64,000 nt of DNA from Paenibacillus zeisoli (GTDB taxonomy: Bacteria; Bacillota; Bacilli; Paenibacillales; Paenibacillaceae), in NCBI RefSeq assembly GCF_003994465.1, contig NZ_RZNX01000002.1, forward strand, positions 566,911-630,910, written 5' to 3'. The translations under genes were made by a program, and so were the position numbers. A model generated the notes under the pieces. That model was not told the DNA's origin. It saw only the letters and a list, made by a program, of their open reading frames with translations, and made no database searches. Below are positions 55,363-64,000 of the stretch, piece by piece (position 1 is the first letter of the stretch; each line of letters opens with the position of its first letter).

Positions 55363-56475
55363 ATGTTCGTCAAAAATTTAAGCTTACAGCATTTCCGCAA
55401 CTATGATGAGCTGACGCTTGATTCGTTTGGAAGTGTCAATCTCATGATTGGCCGCAATGCCCAAGGCAAGACGAATCTGCTGGAAGCCATATTCGTACTG
55501 GCATTAACCAAGTCACACCGGACTTCAAAGGATAAAGAGCTGATCGGGTTCCAGCAGAATGCTGCCCAGCTTGCTGCTGAGGTGGACAAGAAGTATGGAG
55601 CTGTTAACTTGGAGCTCAGGCTTTCTTCTCAGGGCAAGAAGGCAAAGATTAATGGCCTTGAGCAGCGTAAGCTGAGTGATTTTATCGGGGCACTTAATGT
55701 GGTGATGTTCGCACCTGAGGATCTTGAAATCGTAAAAGGAACACCAGGCATCAGACGAAGGTTCCTAGACATGGAGATCGGCCAAGTCACACCCAGCTAC
55801 TTATATCATCTGCAGCAGTATCAGAAGGTGCTGATTCAGCGCAATAATATGCTCAAGCAGTCCTGGGGAGGCGGCAGCGATATGACCACCATGCTTGAAA
55901 TATGGAACGAGCAGCTCGCCGAGCATGGTGTTAAAATCATAAAGAAACGGAAACAATTCATAAGAAAACTGCAAAAGTGGGCCTCGGATATTCACCAGGG
56001 AATCACCAATGGGACCGAGAGGCTGGAGTTGATCTATCTGCCGTCTTTCGGTGAGGCTGAGGAAGAAGATGAAGCTGTCTTATTGCGGCAGTTTATGATA
56101 AAGTTATCACAAATGAAGGATCAGGAGATACGGAGGGGCATGACTCTTGCGGGACCGCACCGGGATGATCTAGCCTTCTATATCAACGGCAAAGAAGCAC
56201 AAGTGTATGGATCCCAGGGCCAGCAGAGAACAACGGCACTTTCTCTCAAGCTAGCTGAGATTGAGCTGATTCATGAGGAGATCGGTGAGTATCCGGTTCT
56301 TCTGCTCGACGATGTTCTCTCTGAGCTTGATCCTTATCGTCAGACTCAATTGATCGAGACTTTTCAAAGCAAAGTACAGACGTTCATTACCGCAACCGGT
56401 ATAGAGACTATTAATGCCGGCAAGCTGAAGGACGCCAGTATTTATCATGTCCAAGAGGGACAAGTAAACAGCTAG
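55363..56475 (+). CDS. recF: DNA replication/repair protein RecF
   Basis: ABC-type ATPase that helps load RecA at gapped DNA. Walker A MIGRNAQGKTNLLEAIF, signature YGSQGQQRTTALSLKLAE, Walker B VLLLDDVLSELD. 370 aa. GAGGGGG before the ATG. Confidence 0.98.
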   Translation: MFVKNLSLQHFRNYDELTLDSFGSVNLMIGRNAQGKTNLLEAIFVLALTKSHRTSKDKELIGFQQNAAQLAAEVDKKYGAVNLELRLSSQGKKAKINGLEQRKLSDFIGALNVVMFAPEDLEIVKGTPGIRRRFLDMEIGQVTPSYLYHLQQYQKVLIQRNNMLKQSWGGGSDMTTMLEIWNEQLAEHGVKIIKKRKQFIRKLQKWASDIHQGITNGTERLELIYLPSFGEAEEEDEAVLLRQFMIKLSQMKDQEIRRGMTLAGPHRDDLAFYINGKEAQVYGSQGQQRTTALSLKLAEIELIHEEIGEYPVLLLDDVLSELDPYRQTQLIETFQSKVQTFITATGIETINAGKLKDASIYHVQEGQVNS

Positions 56476-56489
56476 AATGGAGGGACGGT

Positions 56490-56741
56490 ATGTACATTCA
56501 TTTAGGCGGTGAGAAGATTGTTTCATCTGCCGAGCTTGTCGCTATTTTTGATATTTCTATCGAGAAGTCTTCGAAGATATCCAAGCAGTTCGTGACCTAT
56601 GCCCAGAAGAACAAGCAGGTGGTTCACATCAGCGAGGAAGAACCGAAGTCCATCGTGGTGACCAAGCAAACCGTGTACTACTCCCCCATTTCCTCAGCAA
56701 CGCTTAAGAAGCGTGCGCATCAATTTTTTGCAAATGCGTGA
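56490..56741 (+). CDS. remB: Extracellular matrix regulator RemB (YaaB, DUF370)
   Basis: 83-residue DUF370 protein: MYIHLGGEKIVSSAELVAIFD, KSIVVTKQTVYYSPISSATLKKR. In B. subtilis RemB is linked to biofilm matrix gene activation with RemA. Located between recF and gyrB as usual. Confidence 0.95.
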   Translation: MYIHLGGEKIVSSAELVAIFDISIEKSSKISKQFVTYAQKNKQVVHISEEEPKSIVVTKQTVYYSPISSATLKKRAHQFFANA

Positions 56742-56753
56742 GGTAAGAACTGA

Positions 56754-58691
<1,938 letters not shown>

Positions 58692-58700
58692 TTCATACAG

Positions 58701-58732
58701 AGCTGCAGCCCAGGCTGCGGCTTTATTTTTTG
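58701..58732 (+). terminator. Terminator after gyrB
   Basis: AGCTGCAGCC-CA-GGCTGCGGCT followed by TTATTTTTTG; ten bases past the gyrB stop. Confidence 0.88.
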
Positions 58733-58745
58733 TGCCGAGAGCGGC

Positions 58746-59573
58746 TTAGGATGTAACCTTGCTTTTCTTAAGTCTCCCGTAATGGACCGCGTACCTCCTG
58801 ATCCGTCTATAAATCCTTTTATCCTTGAGCTCTTTAAAGGGGAACAGTGCTGGCAGGGTATTCACCTCTAGAATCCACGCTTTAAATTCAGCATCGACGG
58901 CTATATCAAGGCCAAGCTCTTTGAGTCTGGGATAAGCATGCTGAAGTTGATAGCCTACCTGTGTGCCTATTTGCCGAAGCTCCGAGAGTAATAATTCAAG
59001 CTGTCTCTCGTCCATATGAGGGCTTAGGAGCTGTTCAACCGGGTAGGAGGTACCTCCGCCATGATGGTTGGTTATAATCTTCTGGAGGGCGCCCAGACGC
59101 GCGATATAACCGGTGGTCTCCCACTCCCTTTTTAAATTTTTCTGAACCAGTACCCGGATGTCGAACTTCCGCCGATGGTATGTCAGCAGATGAATACCTT
59201 GCTGGATCAGATAATCGCGCTTTTTGATTTTATCCATGAGGGCAGAATGCAGCTCTTCAAAGGTATTGTAAATCTGACTTTGGATTCCAAATCGTAATTT
59301 ATACTGGGGAGCAGGGCTCTCCTTTACCAGGTTTGCTTCATTTTCAATTTCTCCGTTCTTTTCCGGAGCAGCCAGGTAGTACTCCGCGCTCATGACCCCA
59401 TTTCCGTAAGTTCCTCTGTCAGGCTTAATATATATAAGCCCGTATTGATGAATCATAGCTCTCAGGTCCTCTACCGAGAACTTTCGGGTTTCAGGAATAT
59501 AAGGCTGCAGGTTGGGTAGCTGCAGGATAATCTGTGTCTTCTTCCATTTGCTCGCTATTCGTTGAATACTCAA
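58746..59573 (-). CDS. YheC/YheD-family ATP-grasp protein (spore-coat associated)
   Basis: ATP-grasp-like domain: GLIYIKPDRGTYGNGVMSAEYY, RRKFDIRVLVQKN, ITNHHGGGTSYPVE and the end AEFKAWILEVNTLPALFPF; this matches YheC/YheD proteins, called endospore coat-associated in Bacillus. I prefer the TTG at 59573 because AAAGGAAGGAA lies seven bases upstream; an ATG 13 codons earlier has no ribosome site. 275 aa. It is reversed between gyrB and gyrA. Substrate unknown. Confidence 0.88.
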   Translation of the reverse strand: MSIQRIASKWKKTQIILQLPNLQPYIPETRKFSVEDLRAMIHQYGLIYIKPDRGTYGNGVMSAEYYLAAPEKNGEIENEANLVKESPAPQYKLRFGIQSQIYNTFEELHSALMDKIKKRDYLIQQGIHLLTYHRRKFDIRVLVQKNLKREWETTGYIARLGALQKIITNHHGGGTSYPVEQLLSPHMDERQLELLLSELRQIGTQVGYQLQHAYPRLKELGLDIAVDAEFKAWILEVNTLPALFPFKELKDKRIYRRIRRYAVHYGRLKKSKVTS

Positions 59574-59811
59574 GGTCAGCTTCCTTCCTTTCATTTCTAG
59601 GAGAATGGTCATCCACTGGAGATGAAAAACATAGGACAGAAGAGAAAAACAATGATATAATTATAGGATATGGGGATTTTTCAGGTTTTTTAAAGGAATG
59701 AGGAAATGCCTATATCCTAGTGTATGTGAAAGGTGAACAATGGGAGTGGACACATCCCCATTTTTCATCAAACGTGAGGGAGAAGAGGGCCGCCTGGCTA
59801 TCAACGTTTAA

Positions 59812-59840
59812 TTGTGCTTGATTTGTGAAAGTAATATAAT
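59812..59840 (+). promoter_or_regulatory. gyrA promoter
   Basis: TTGTGC (59812-59817), 17 bases, TATAAT (59835-59840), about 180 bases before the gyrA ATG. Confidence 0.6.
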
Positions 59841-59867
59841 AAATGTTGGAGTTTTCCTCCGTTTCAA

Positions 59868-59889
59868 GCTCTTGTGAGCTTTTTCTATA
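59868..59889 (+). terminator. Short hairpin with T run in the gyrA leader
   Basis: AAGCTC-TTGT-GAGCTT followed by TTTCT. It is small, but it lies between the candidate promoter and gyrA and may act as an attenuator. Confidence 0.4.
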
Positions 59890-60022
59890 CATAGGGAGAA
59901 TGAATATATTTCAGTTTATGGTTTGTAATTTTTTTGTTAATTGGAGTGATAAGTCAACCTTTGTCCACTCCATACCATACAGCGATTATTAGGCATGGGT
60001 AAGATATTTAAGGAGGTCCAGC

Positions 60023-62560
60023 ATGGCGGAAGAGAATAGCTCGCAAATTATAGATCGGGATATTGGCGTAGAGATGCGCGAATCCTTTATGGATTACGCA
60101 ATGAGCATCATTGTTAGCCGTGCCCTGCCGGATGTGCGGGATGGGCTTAAGCCGGTTCACCGACGCATTCTATACGCAATGAGTGATCTTGGCATGTCGC
60201 CGGACAAGCCATATAAGAAGTCAGCCAGAATCGTAGGCGAAGTTATAGGTAAGTACCACCCACATGGTGATAGTGCGGTTTATGAATCCATGGTGCGTAT
60301 GGCCCAAGACTTTGCAATGCGTAATATGCTTGTCGATGGTCATGGTAACTTTGGTTCGATTGACGGTGATATGGCAGCTGCTATGCGTTATACCGAGGCA
60401 CGTCTCTCCAAGATCGCTATGGAGATGCTGCGTGATATCAACAAAGAAACCATTGACTTTATGCCCAATTATGATGGGGAAGAGAGTGAGCCTGTTGTAC
60501 TTCCAGCTCGGTTTCCTAACCTATTGGTTAACGGGGTTACTGGGATTGCCGTGGGCATGGCTACGAATATACCGCCGCATAACCTTGGAGAGGTTATTGA
60601 CGGTGTGCAGGCCCTTATTAAGAATCCGGAGATTACATCGCTTGAATTAATGGATTACATCAGTGGGCCGGATTTCCCGACGGCCGGATTCATTCTCGGA
60701 CGTTCAGGAATACGTCAAGCTTACACAACAGGCCGTGGCTCCGTAACGATGCGGGCTAACGCAACAATAGAAGAGAACAACAACAAGGCAAGAATTATTG
60801 TGCACGAGATCCCTTACCAGGTTAACAAGGCGCGTCTGGTGGAGAAAATTGCTGAACTCGTTCGTGAGAAGCGGATTGAGGGAATAACCGACCTGAGAGA
60901 TGAGTCTGACCGTAATGGAATGCGTATTGTGATTGAGCTGCGCAGGGATGTCAATCCGAATGTAGTGCTCAATAACCTGTACAAGCATACGTCGATGCAG
61001 TCCACTTTTGGAATTAACATGCTTGCCATTGTCAACAAAGAACCAAGGATTCTGACGCTGCGTGAAGTACTCCATTACTATCTGCAGCACCAGATTGAAG
61101 TTATACGCCGCCGGACCGAATTCGACTTGAAGAAGGCGGAGGCTCGTGCCCATATTCTCGAGGGTCTGCGGATTGCTCTTGACCATCTGGATGAAGTCAT
61201 CAAGCTGATCCGAAGCTCCCAGACCGGGGAGATTGCCCGTGAAGGCTTGATTGAACGCTTTGGACTTAGCTTTGAACAGGCACAAGCGATTCTGGATATG
61301 CGTCTACAGCGCCTGACAGGACTAGAACGTGAGAAGATCGAGAATGAATACAATGAACTTCTTCAGAAGATTGCAGAATATCGTGAGATTCTTGCGAATG
61401 AGTCCCTTGTTCTAGAGATTATTGACGGGGAGCTTCAAGAGATTAAAGACAAATATGCAGATGAGCGCCGCACGGTAATTACCGTGGGAGAAGAGAGTAT
61501 TCTGGATGAGGATCTAATTCCAAGAGAAGATGTGGTCATTACGATTACTCATACAGGTTACATCAAGCGTCTGCCAGTATCGACATACCGCAGTCAGAAG
61601 CGGGGCGGCCGCGGGGTCATTGGTATGGATACCAAGGACAGCGACTTTGTTGAACACTTGTTTGTCACGAATTCACACCATTACCTCATGTTCTTTACAG
61701 ACAAAGGTAAGGCATATCGAATTAAGGCCTATGAGATTCCAGAGCTGGGACGAACAGCTCGCGGGACACCTATCATCAACCTGATTCAAATCGAACAGGG
61801 TGAGACAGTGAATGCGGTTATCCCAGTCGAGAAATTTGAAGAGGACAAACACTTGTTCTTTGCTACTAGACAAGGGATTGTTAAGAAAACACCTCTGGAT
61901 GATTATGTGAATATCCGTAAAGGTGGGCTTATAGCTATCAACCTTCGGGATGACGATGATCTGATTGAAGTGAAGCTGACACATTCCGGGCAGGAGTTAA
62001 TCATGGGTACAGCTCAGGGAATGTCAATTCGCTTCTCCGAAGGTGATGTTCGTTCCATGGGAAGAAGTGCAACCGGGGTTAAAGGGATTACTTTGGATGA
62101 GAATGATCAGCTAATCGGCATGGATATTGTAGATCCTGAGCAGGATGTCCTTATTGTTACTACCAAAGGCTATGGTAAACGTACTCCAGTCGGAGAATAC
62201 CGGATACAAAGCCGTGGCGGTAAAGGGATTAAGACAATCAATGTAACCGAGAAGAATGGCTCGGTGGTAGGTTTGAAGGTCGTCAAGGATGAGGAAGATC
62301 TGATGATCATTACGAGCAGCGGCACGTTGATCCGTACAAGTATGGCTGGAATTTCAACCATGGGACGCAATACGCAGGGCGTAAGGCTGATCAACATCCG
62401 GGATGAGGATTCTGTAGCTACGGTATGCCGTACGGATAAGACGGAAGAGGCTGAGGAGCTTCTGGACGAGGAAGTATCCTTACCGGGACCGGAAGATTTA
62501 TTGGATCTTACAGAGAGTGAAGAGATAGTTATTCCGGAAATAGATGACACTGAGGAATAA
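60023..62560 (+). CDS. gyrA: DNA gyrase subunit A
   Basis: DNA-cleaving subunit. Active Tyr near 123 in [11 protein letters not shown]; quinolone region [19 protein letters not shown] with Ser84 and Glu88 unchanged, i.e. the susceptible form. C-terminal beta-pinwheel with the GyrA box QRGGRGVIG (as [12 protein letters not shown]). The end is a long acidic tail ([15 protein letters not shown] onward). 845 aa, slightly long because of it. AAGGAGG lies seven bases before the ATG. Confidence 0.99.
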   Translation: MAEENSSQIIDRDIGVEMRESFMDYAMSIIVSRALPDVRDGLKPVHRRILYAMSDLGMSPDKPYKKSARIVGEVIGKYHPHGDSAVYESMVRMAQDFAMRNMLVDGHGNFGSIDGDMAAAMRYTEARLSKIAMEMLRDINKETIDFMPNYDGEESEPVVLPARFPNLLVNGVTGIAVGMATNIPPHNLGEVIDGVQALIKNPEITSLELMDYISGPDFPTAGFILGRSGIRQAYTTGRGSVTMRANATIEENNNKARIIVHEIPYQVNKARLVEKIAELVREKRIEGITDLRDESDRNGMRIVIELRRDVNPNVVLNNLYKHTSMQSTFGINMLAIVNKEPRILTLREVLHYYLQHQIEVIRRRTEFDLKKAEARAHILEGLRIALDHLDEVIKLIRSSQTGEIAREGLIERFGLSFEQAQAILDMRLQRLTGLEREKIENEYNELLQKIAEYREILANESLVLEIIDGELQEIKDKYADERRTVITVGEESILDEDLIPREDVVITITHTGYIKRLPVSTYRSQKRGGRGVIGMDTKDSDFVEHLFVTNSHHYLMFFTDKGKAYRIKAYEIPELGRTARGTPIINLIQIEQGETVNAVIPVEKFEEDKHLFFATRQGIVKKTPLDDYVNIRKGGLIAINLRDDDDLIEVKLTHSGQELIMGTAQGMSIRFSEGDVRSMGRSATGVKGITLDENDQLIGMDIVDPEQDVLIVTTKGYGKRTPVGEYRIQSRGGKGIKTINVTEKNGSVVGLKVVKDEEDLMIITSSGTLIRTSMAGISTMGRNTQGVRLINIRDEDSVATVCRTDKTEEAEELLDEEVSLPGPEDLLDLTESEEIVIPEIDDTEE

Positions 62561-62580
62561 GCTTAATAATTAATTAAGAA

Positions 62581-62609
62581 GGGCTCCCAACATGGGGGCC
62601 TCTTTTTTT
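62581..62609 (+). terminator. Terminator after gyrA
   Basis: GGGCTCCC-AACA-TGGGGGCC then TCTTTTTTT; 20 bases beyond the stop. Confidence 0.88.
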
Positions 62610-62720
62610 GATTGTAGGCGAAGCGGGTAGCGTAATATAATGGATATGACGGAAAAATATTATGAATATATCTATTCACTCTTTTCGAATAAGTCTAAAT
62701 TTGCGAGGTATGATACCATC

Positions 62721-63809
62721 ATGGCTAGTATCCCTGTAGTAGATCTCAAACCTGGTGTGAAGATTGCATCAGCTGTACATACTCCGCTGGGCGGGGTTCT
62801 TTTTAATAAAGGAAAAATTCTCCTCCCCCGGGACTTGGATATTCTCCAAGCTTTTCTCATTCAACAGGTTGAGGTAGAAGGCAGTGAATCGAAGTCTGTT
62901 GCAGGCAAGGACGCTGGGAAGAACGGACAGGCCCAGGCGCAGAGCACAGCGGTAGAAGCATTGGAAAAGTCTCCACAGGATCAGCTGCATACCGAGTATG
63001 ACAGAATGCTCAACTTGATTAAGAGTTCCTTTCAATCCATTCTGGCGTCGGAGCTTCCTGTACTTGACCTACGAAATCAGTTAGAGGCATTAATTGCACA
63101 GCTTAGACACTATAATGTGCTGACTTTCTCACCCCGTGGAATGAATGAATATGATTATATGTACCACAATGGCATATTATCAGCGCTTACCTCTTATTTG
63201 ATTGCCCAGTGGTATGGTCTGCCTCAGAAGGATTGGATGCAGGTAGCCTTTGCGGGACTTCTTCATGACATAGGCAATGCAAAGATCGACCCAAAGGTTC
63301 TTTATAGCCCACTGCCTTTATCTTCTGAAGAGGTTGAGGAAATGCGCATGCATACGACTTACGGCTATCAGATGTTAAGGAATTCTGCTGCATTGAATGA
63401 AGGGGTAAGGTTGGCTGCTCTTCAGCACCACGAGAAAGTAGATGGATCTGGATACCCTCTACGCTTAACAGGTGACAAAATGCATGTATATTCCCGTATC
63501 GTAGCTGTAGCAGATATCTTCCACGCTATGACACTCAAGAAACGCTATCGTAAGGCGCAGTCTCCTTATATGGTTCTGGAACAGCTTCAATCTGAATCTT
63601 TTGGAAAGCTGGATCCGGCAATTGTTCAGACTTTTATAAATAAAGTAACTCAGTTTCATAATGGGACCCGTGTTCGTCTAAGCGATGATCGAATCGGAGA
63701 GATCATTTTCTCTGATCGTAATCACCCTACTAGACCCCTTGTCTCTGTTAATGGACAAATTATCAATTTGATCCAAGAAAGACAGCTTTATATTGAAAAT
63801 ATTGTGTAG
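62721..63809 (+). CDS. HD-GYP domain protein, putative cyclic-dinucleotide phosphodiesterase
   Basis: N-terminal segment of about 130 residues with IPVVDLKPGVKIASAVHTPLGGVLFNKG, then an HD-GYP domain: YHNGILSALTSYLIAQWYGL, GLLHDIGNAKIDPKVLYSP (HD), HTTYGYQML, LQHHEKVDGSGYPLRL (GYP), SRIVAVADIFHAMT. Metal ligands appear to be present, so hydrolysis of c-di-GMP or a related dinucleotide is plausible. I start at the ATG 62721 (MASIPVVDL), with GAGGT upstream; 27 more open codons before it have no ribosome site. 362 aa. Often located between gyrA and rRNA genes in Paenibacillaceae. Confidence 0.9.
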   Translation: MASIPVVDLKPGVKIASAVHTPLGGVLFNKGKILLPRDLDILQAFLIQQVEVEGSESKSVAGKDAGKNGQAQAQSTAVEALEKSPQDQLHTEYDRMLNLIKSSFQSILASELPVLDLRNQLEALIAQLRHYNVLTFSPRGMNEYDYMYHNGILSALTSYLIAQWYGLPQKDWMQVAFAGLLHDIGNAKIDPKVLYSPLPLSSEEVEEMRMHTTYGYQMLRNSAALNEGVRLAALQHHEKVDGSGYPLRLTGDKMHVYSRIVAVADIFHAMTLKKRYRKAQSPYMVLEQLQSESFGKLDPAIVQTFINKVTQFHNGTRVRLSDDRIGEIIFSDRNHPTRPLVSVNGQIINLIQERQLYIENIV

Positions 63810-63910
63810 ACCTTGACTTAGCTAGCCAGCATGGGTTATATTATATTTCGCCCCTTTTAAAGGCGTAATGATTTTTAAAGAGATTGAAACTTAATCCTCT
63901 GAAAAAAAAC

Positions 63911-63939
63911 TTGCTTTTGCTTGGCGGCTATGTTATATT
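63911..63939 (+). promoter_or_regulatory. Strong promoter, probably of an rRNA operon
   Basis: TTGCTT (63911-63916), 17 bases, TATATT (63934-63939), with no gene after it in the last 60 bases, only a leader-like sequence. In Bacilli the first rRNA operon follows gyrA, and the terminal bases (GTTGCTGGCGAGACG...) resemble a 16S leader. Confidence 0.6.
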
Positions 63940-64000
63940 ATAAGAGTTGCTGGCGAGACGTTAAGAATAATGTCGAACGGTAACGAATGAGAAATTGATC

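Noticed and set aside
59710..59892. 60-codon minus-strand frame upstream of gyrA
   Set aside because: No ribosome site; covers the gyrA promoter and leader hairpin.

Overview
The window spans the replication origin of a low-to-mid GC, endospore-forming Firmicute, most likely a Paenibacillus or close relative. This rests on gene order (htrC-wal operon, purA-dnaB-rplI-gdpP, rpsR-ssb-rpsF, noc-parAB, mnmEG-rsmG, jag-yidC-rnpA-rpmH, dnaA-dnaN-yaaA-recF-remB-gyrB-gyrA), on sporulation-linked genes (yyaC, a YheC/YheD protein) and on Bacillus-type signals (cre, PurBox, GlpP leaders, parS). It is an inference from content; no 16S sequence is inside the window. Almost every gene left of about 47.5 kb is on the minus strand and almost every gene right of it is on the plus strand, as expected for replichores diverging from oriC.

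Left arm, 1-25 kb: a CxxH/CxxC mini-protein missed by simple ORF length cut-offs; the glycerol regulon glpP-glpF-glpK-glpD with two leader terminators that look like GlpP antitermination targets, and a cre site; the WalRK two-component operon with walH, walI, walJ and the HtrA-type protease; an M23/LysM/G5 cell-wall peptidase followed by a 226-bp repeat with inverted ends; a Ser/Asn-rich membrane protein; purA with a PurBox pair; then dnaB, rplI, gdpP, yybS, a MazG-like protein, a CBS-pair protein and an LCP ligase.

25-47.5 kb: a five-gene oligopeptide/dipeptide ABC importer, the rpsF-ssb-rpsR operon, yjzC, tRNA-Ser(CGA), DUF951, an MscS channel, a DUF3343 protein, yyaC, DUF4446, a class V aminotransferase (cysteine desulfurase-like), parB-parA and noc with two parS sites, rsmG-mnmG-mnmE, jag-yidC-rnpA and rpmH.

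Origin, 47.5-54 kb: DnaA boxes occur in three clusters: rpmH-gntR, gntK-dnaA and dnaA-dnaN. The last ends in a GC-rich patch plus DnaA-trio-like repeat matching the Bacillus unwinding module. The unusual feature is a complete gluconate module (gntR, gntP, gntK, with GntR operators, a cre site and its own terminator) sitting between rpmH and dnaA, which are normally neighbours. It separates the first box cluster from dnaA by about 4.2 kb.

Right arm, 54-64 kb: dnaN-yaaA-recF-remB-gyrB in one direction, a reversed YheC/YheD gene, gyrA with its own promoter, an HD-GYP phosphodiesterase-like gene, and at the right edge a strong promoter that probably drives an rRNA operon beginning just outside the window.
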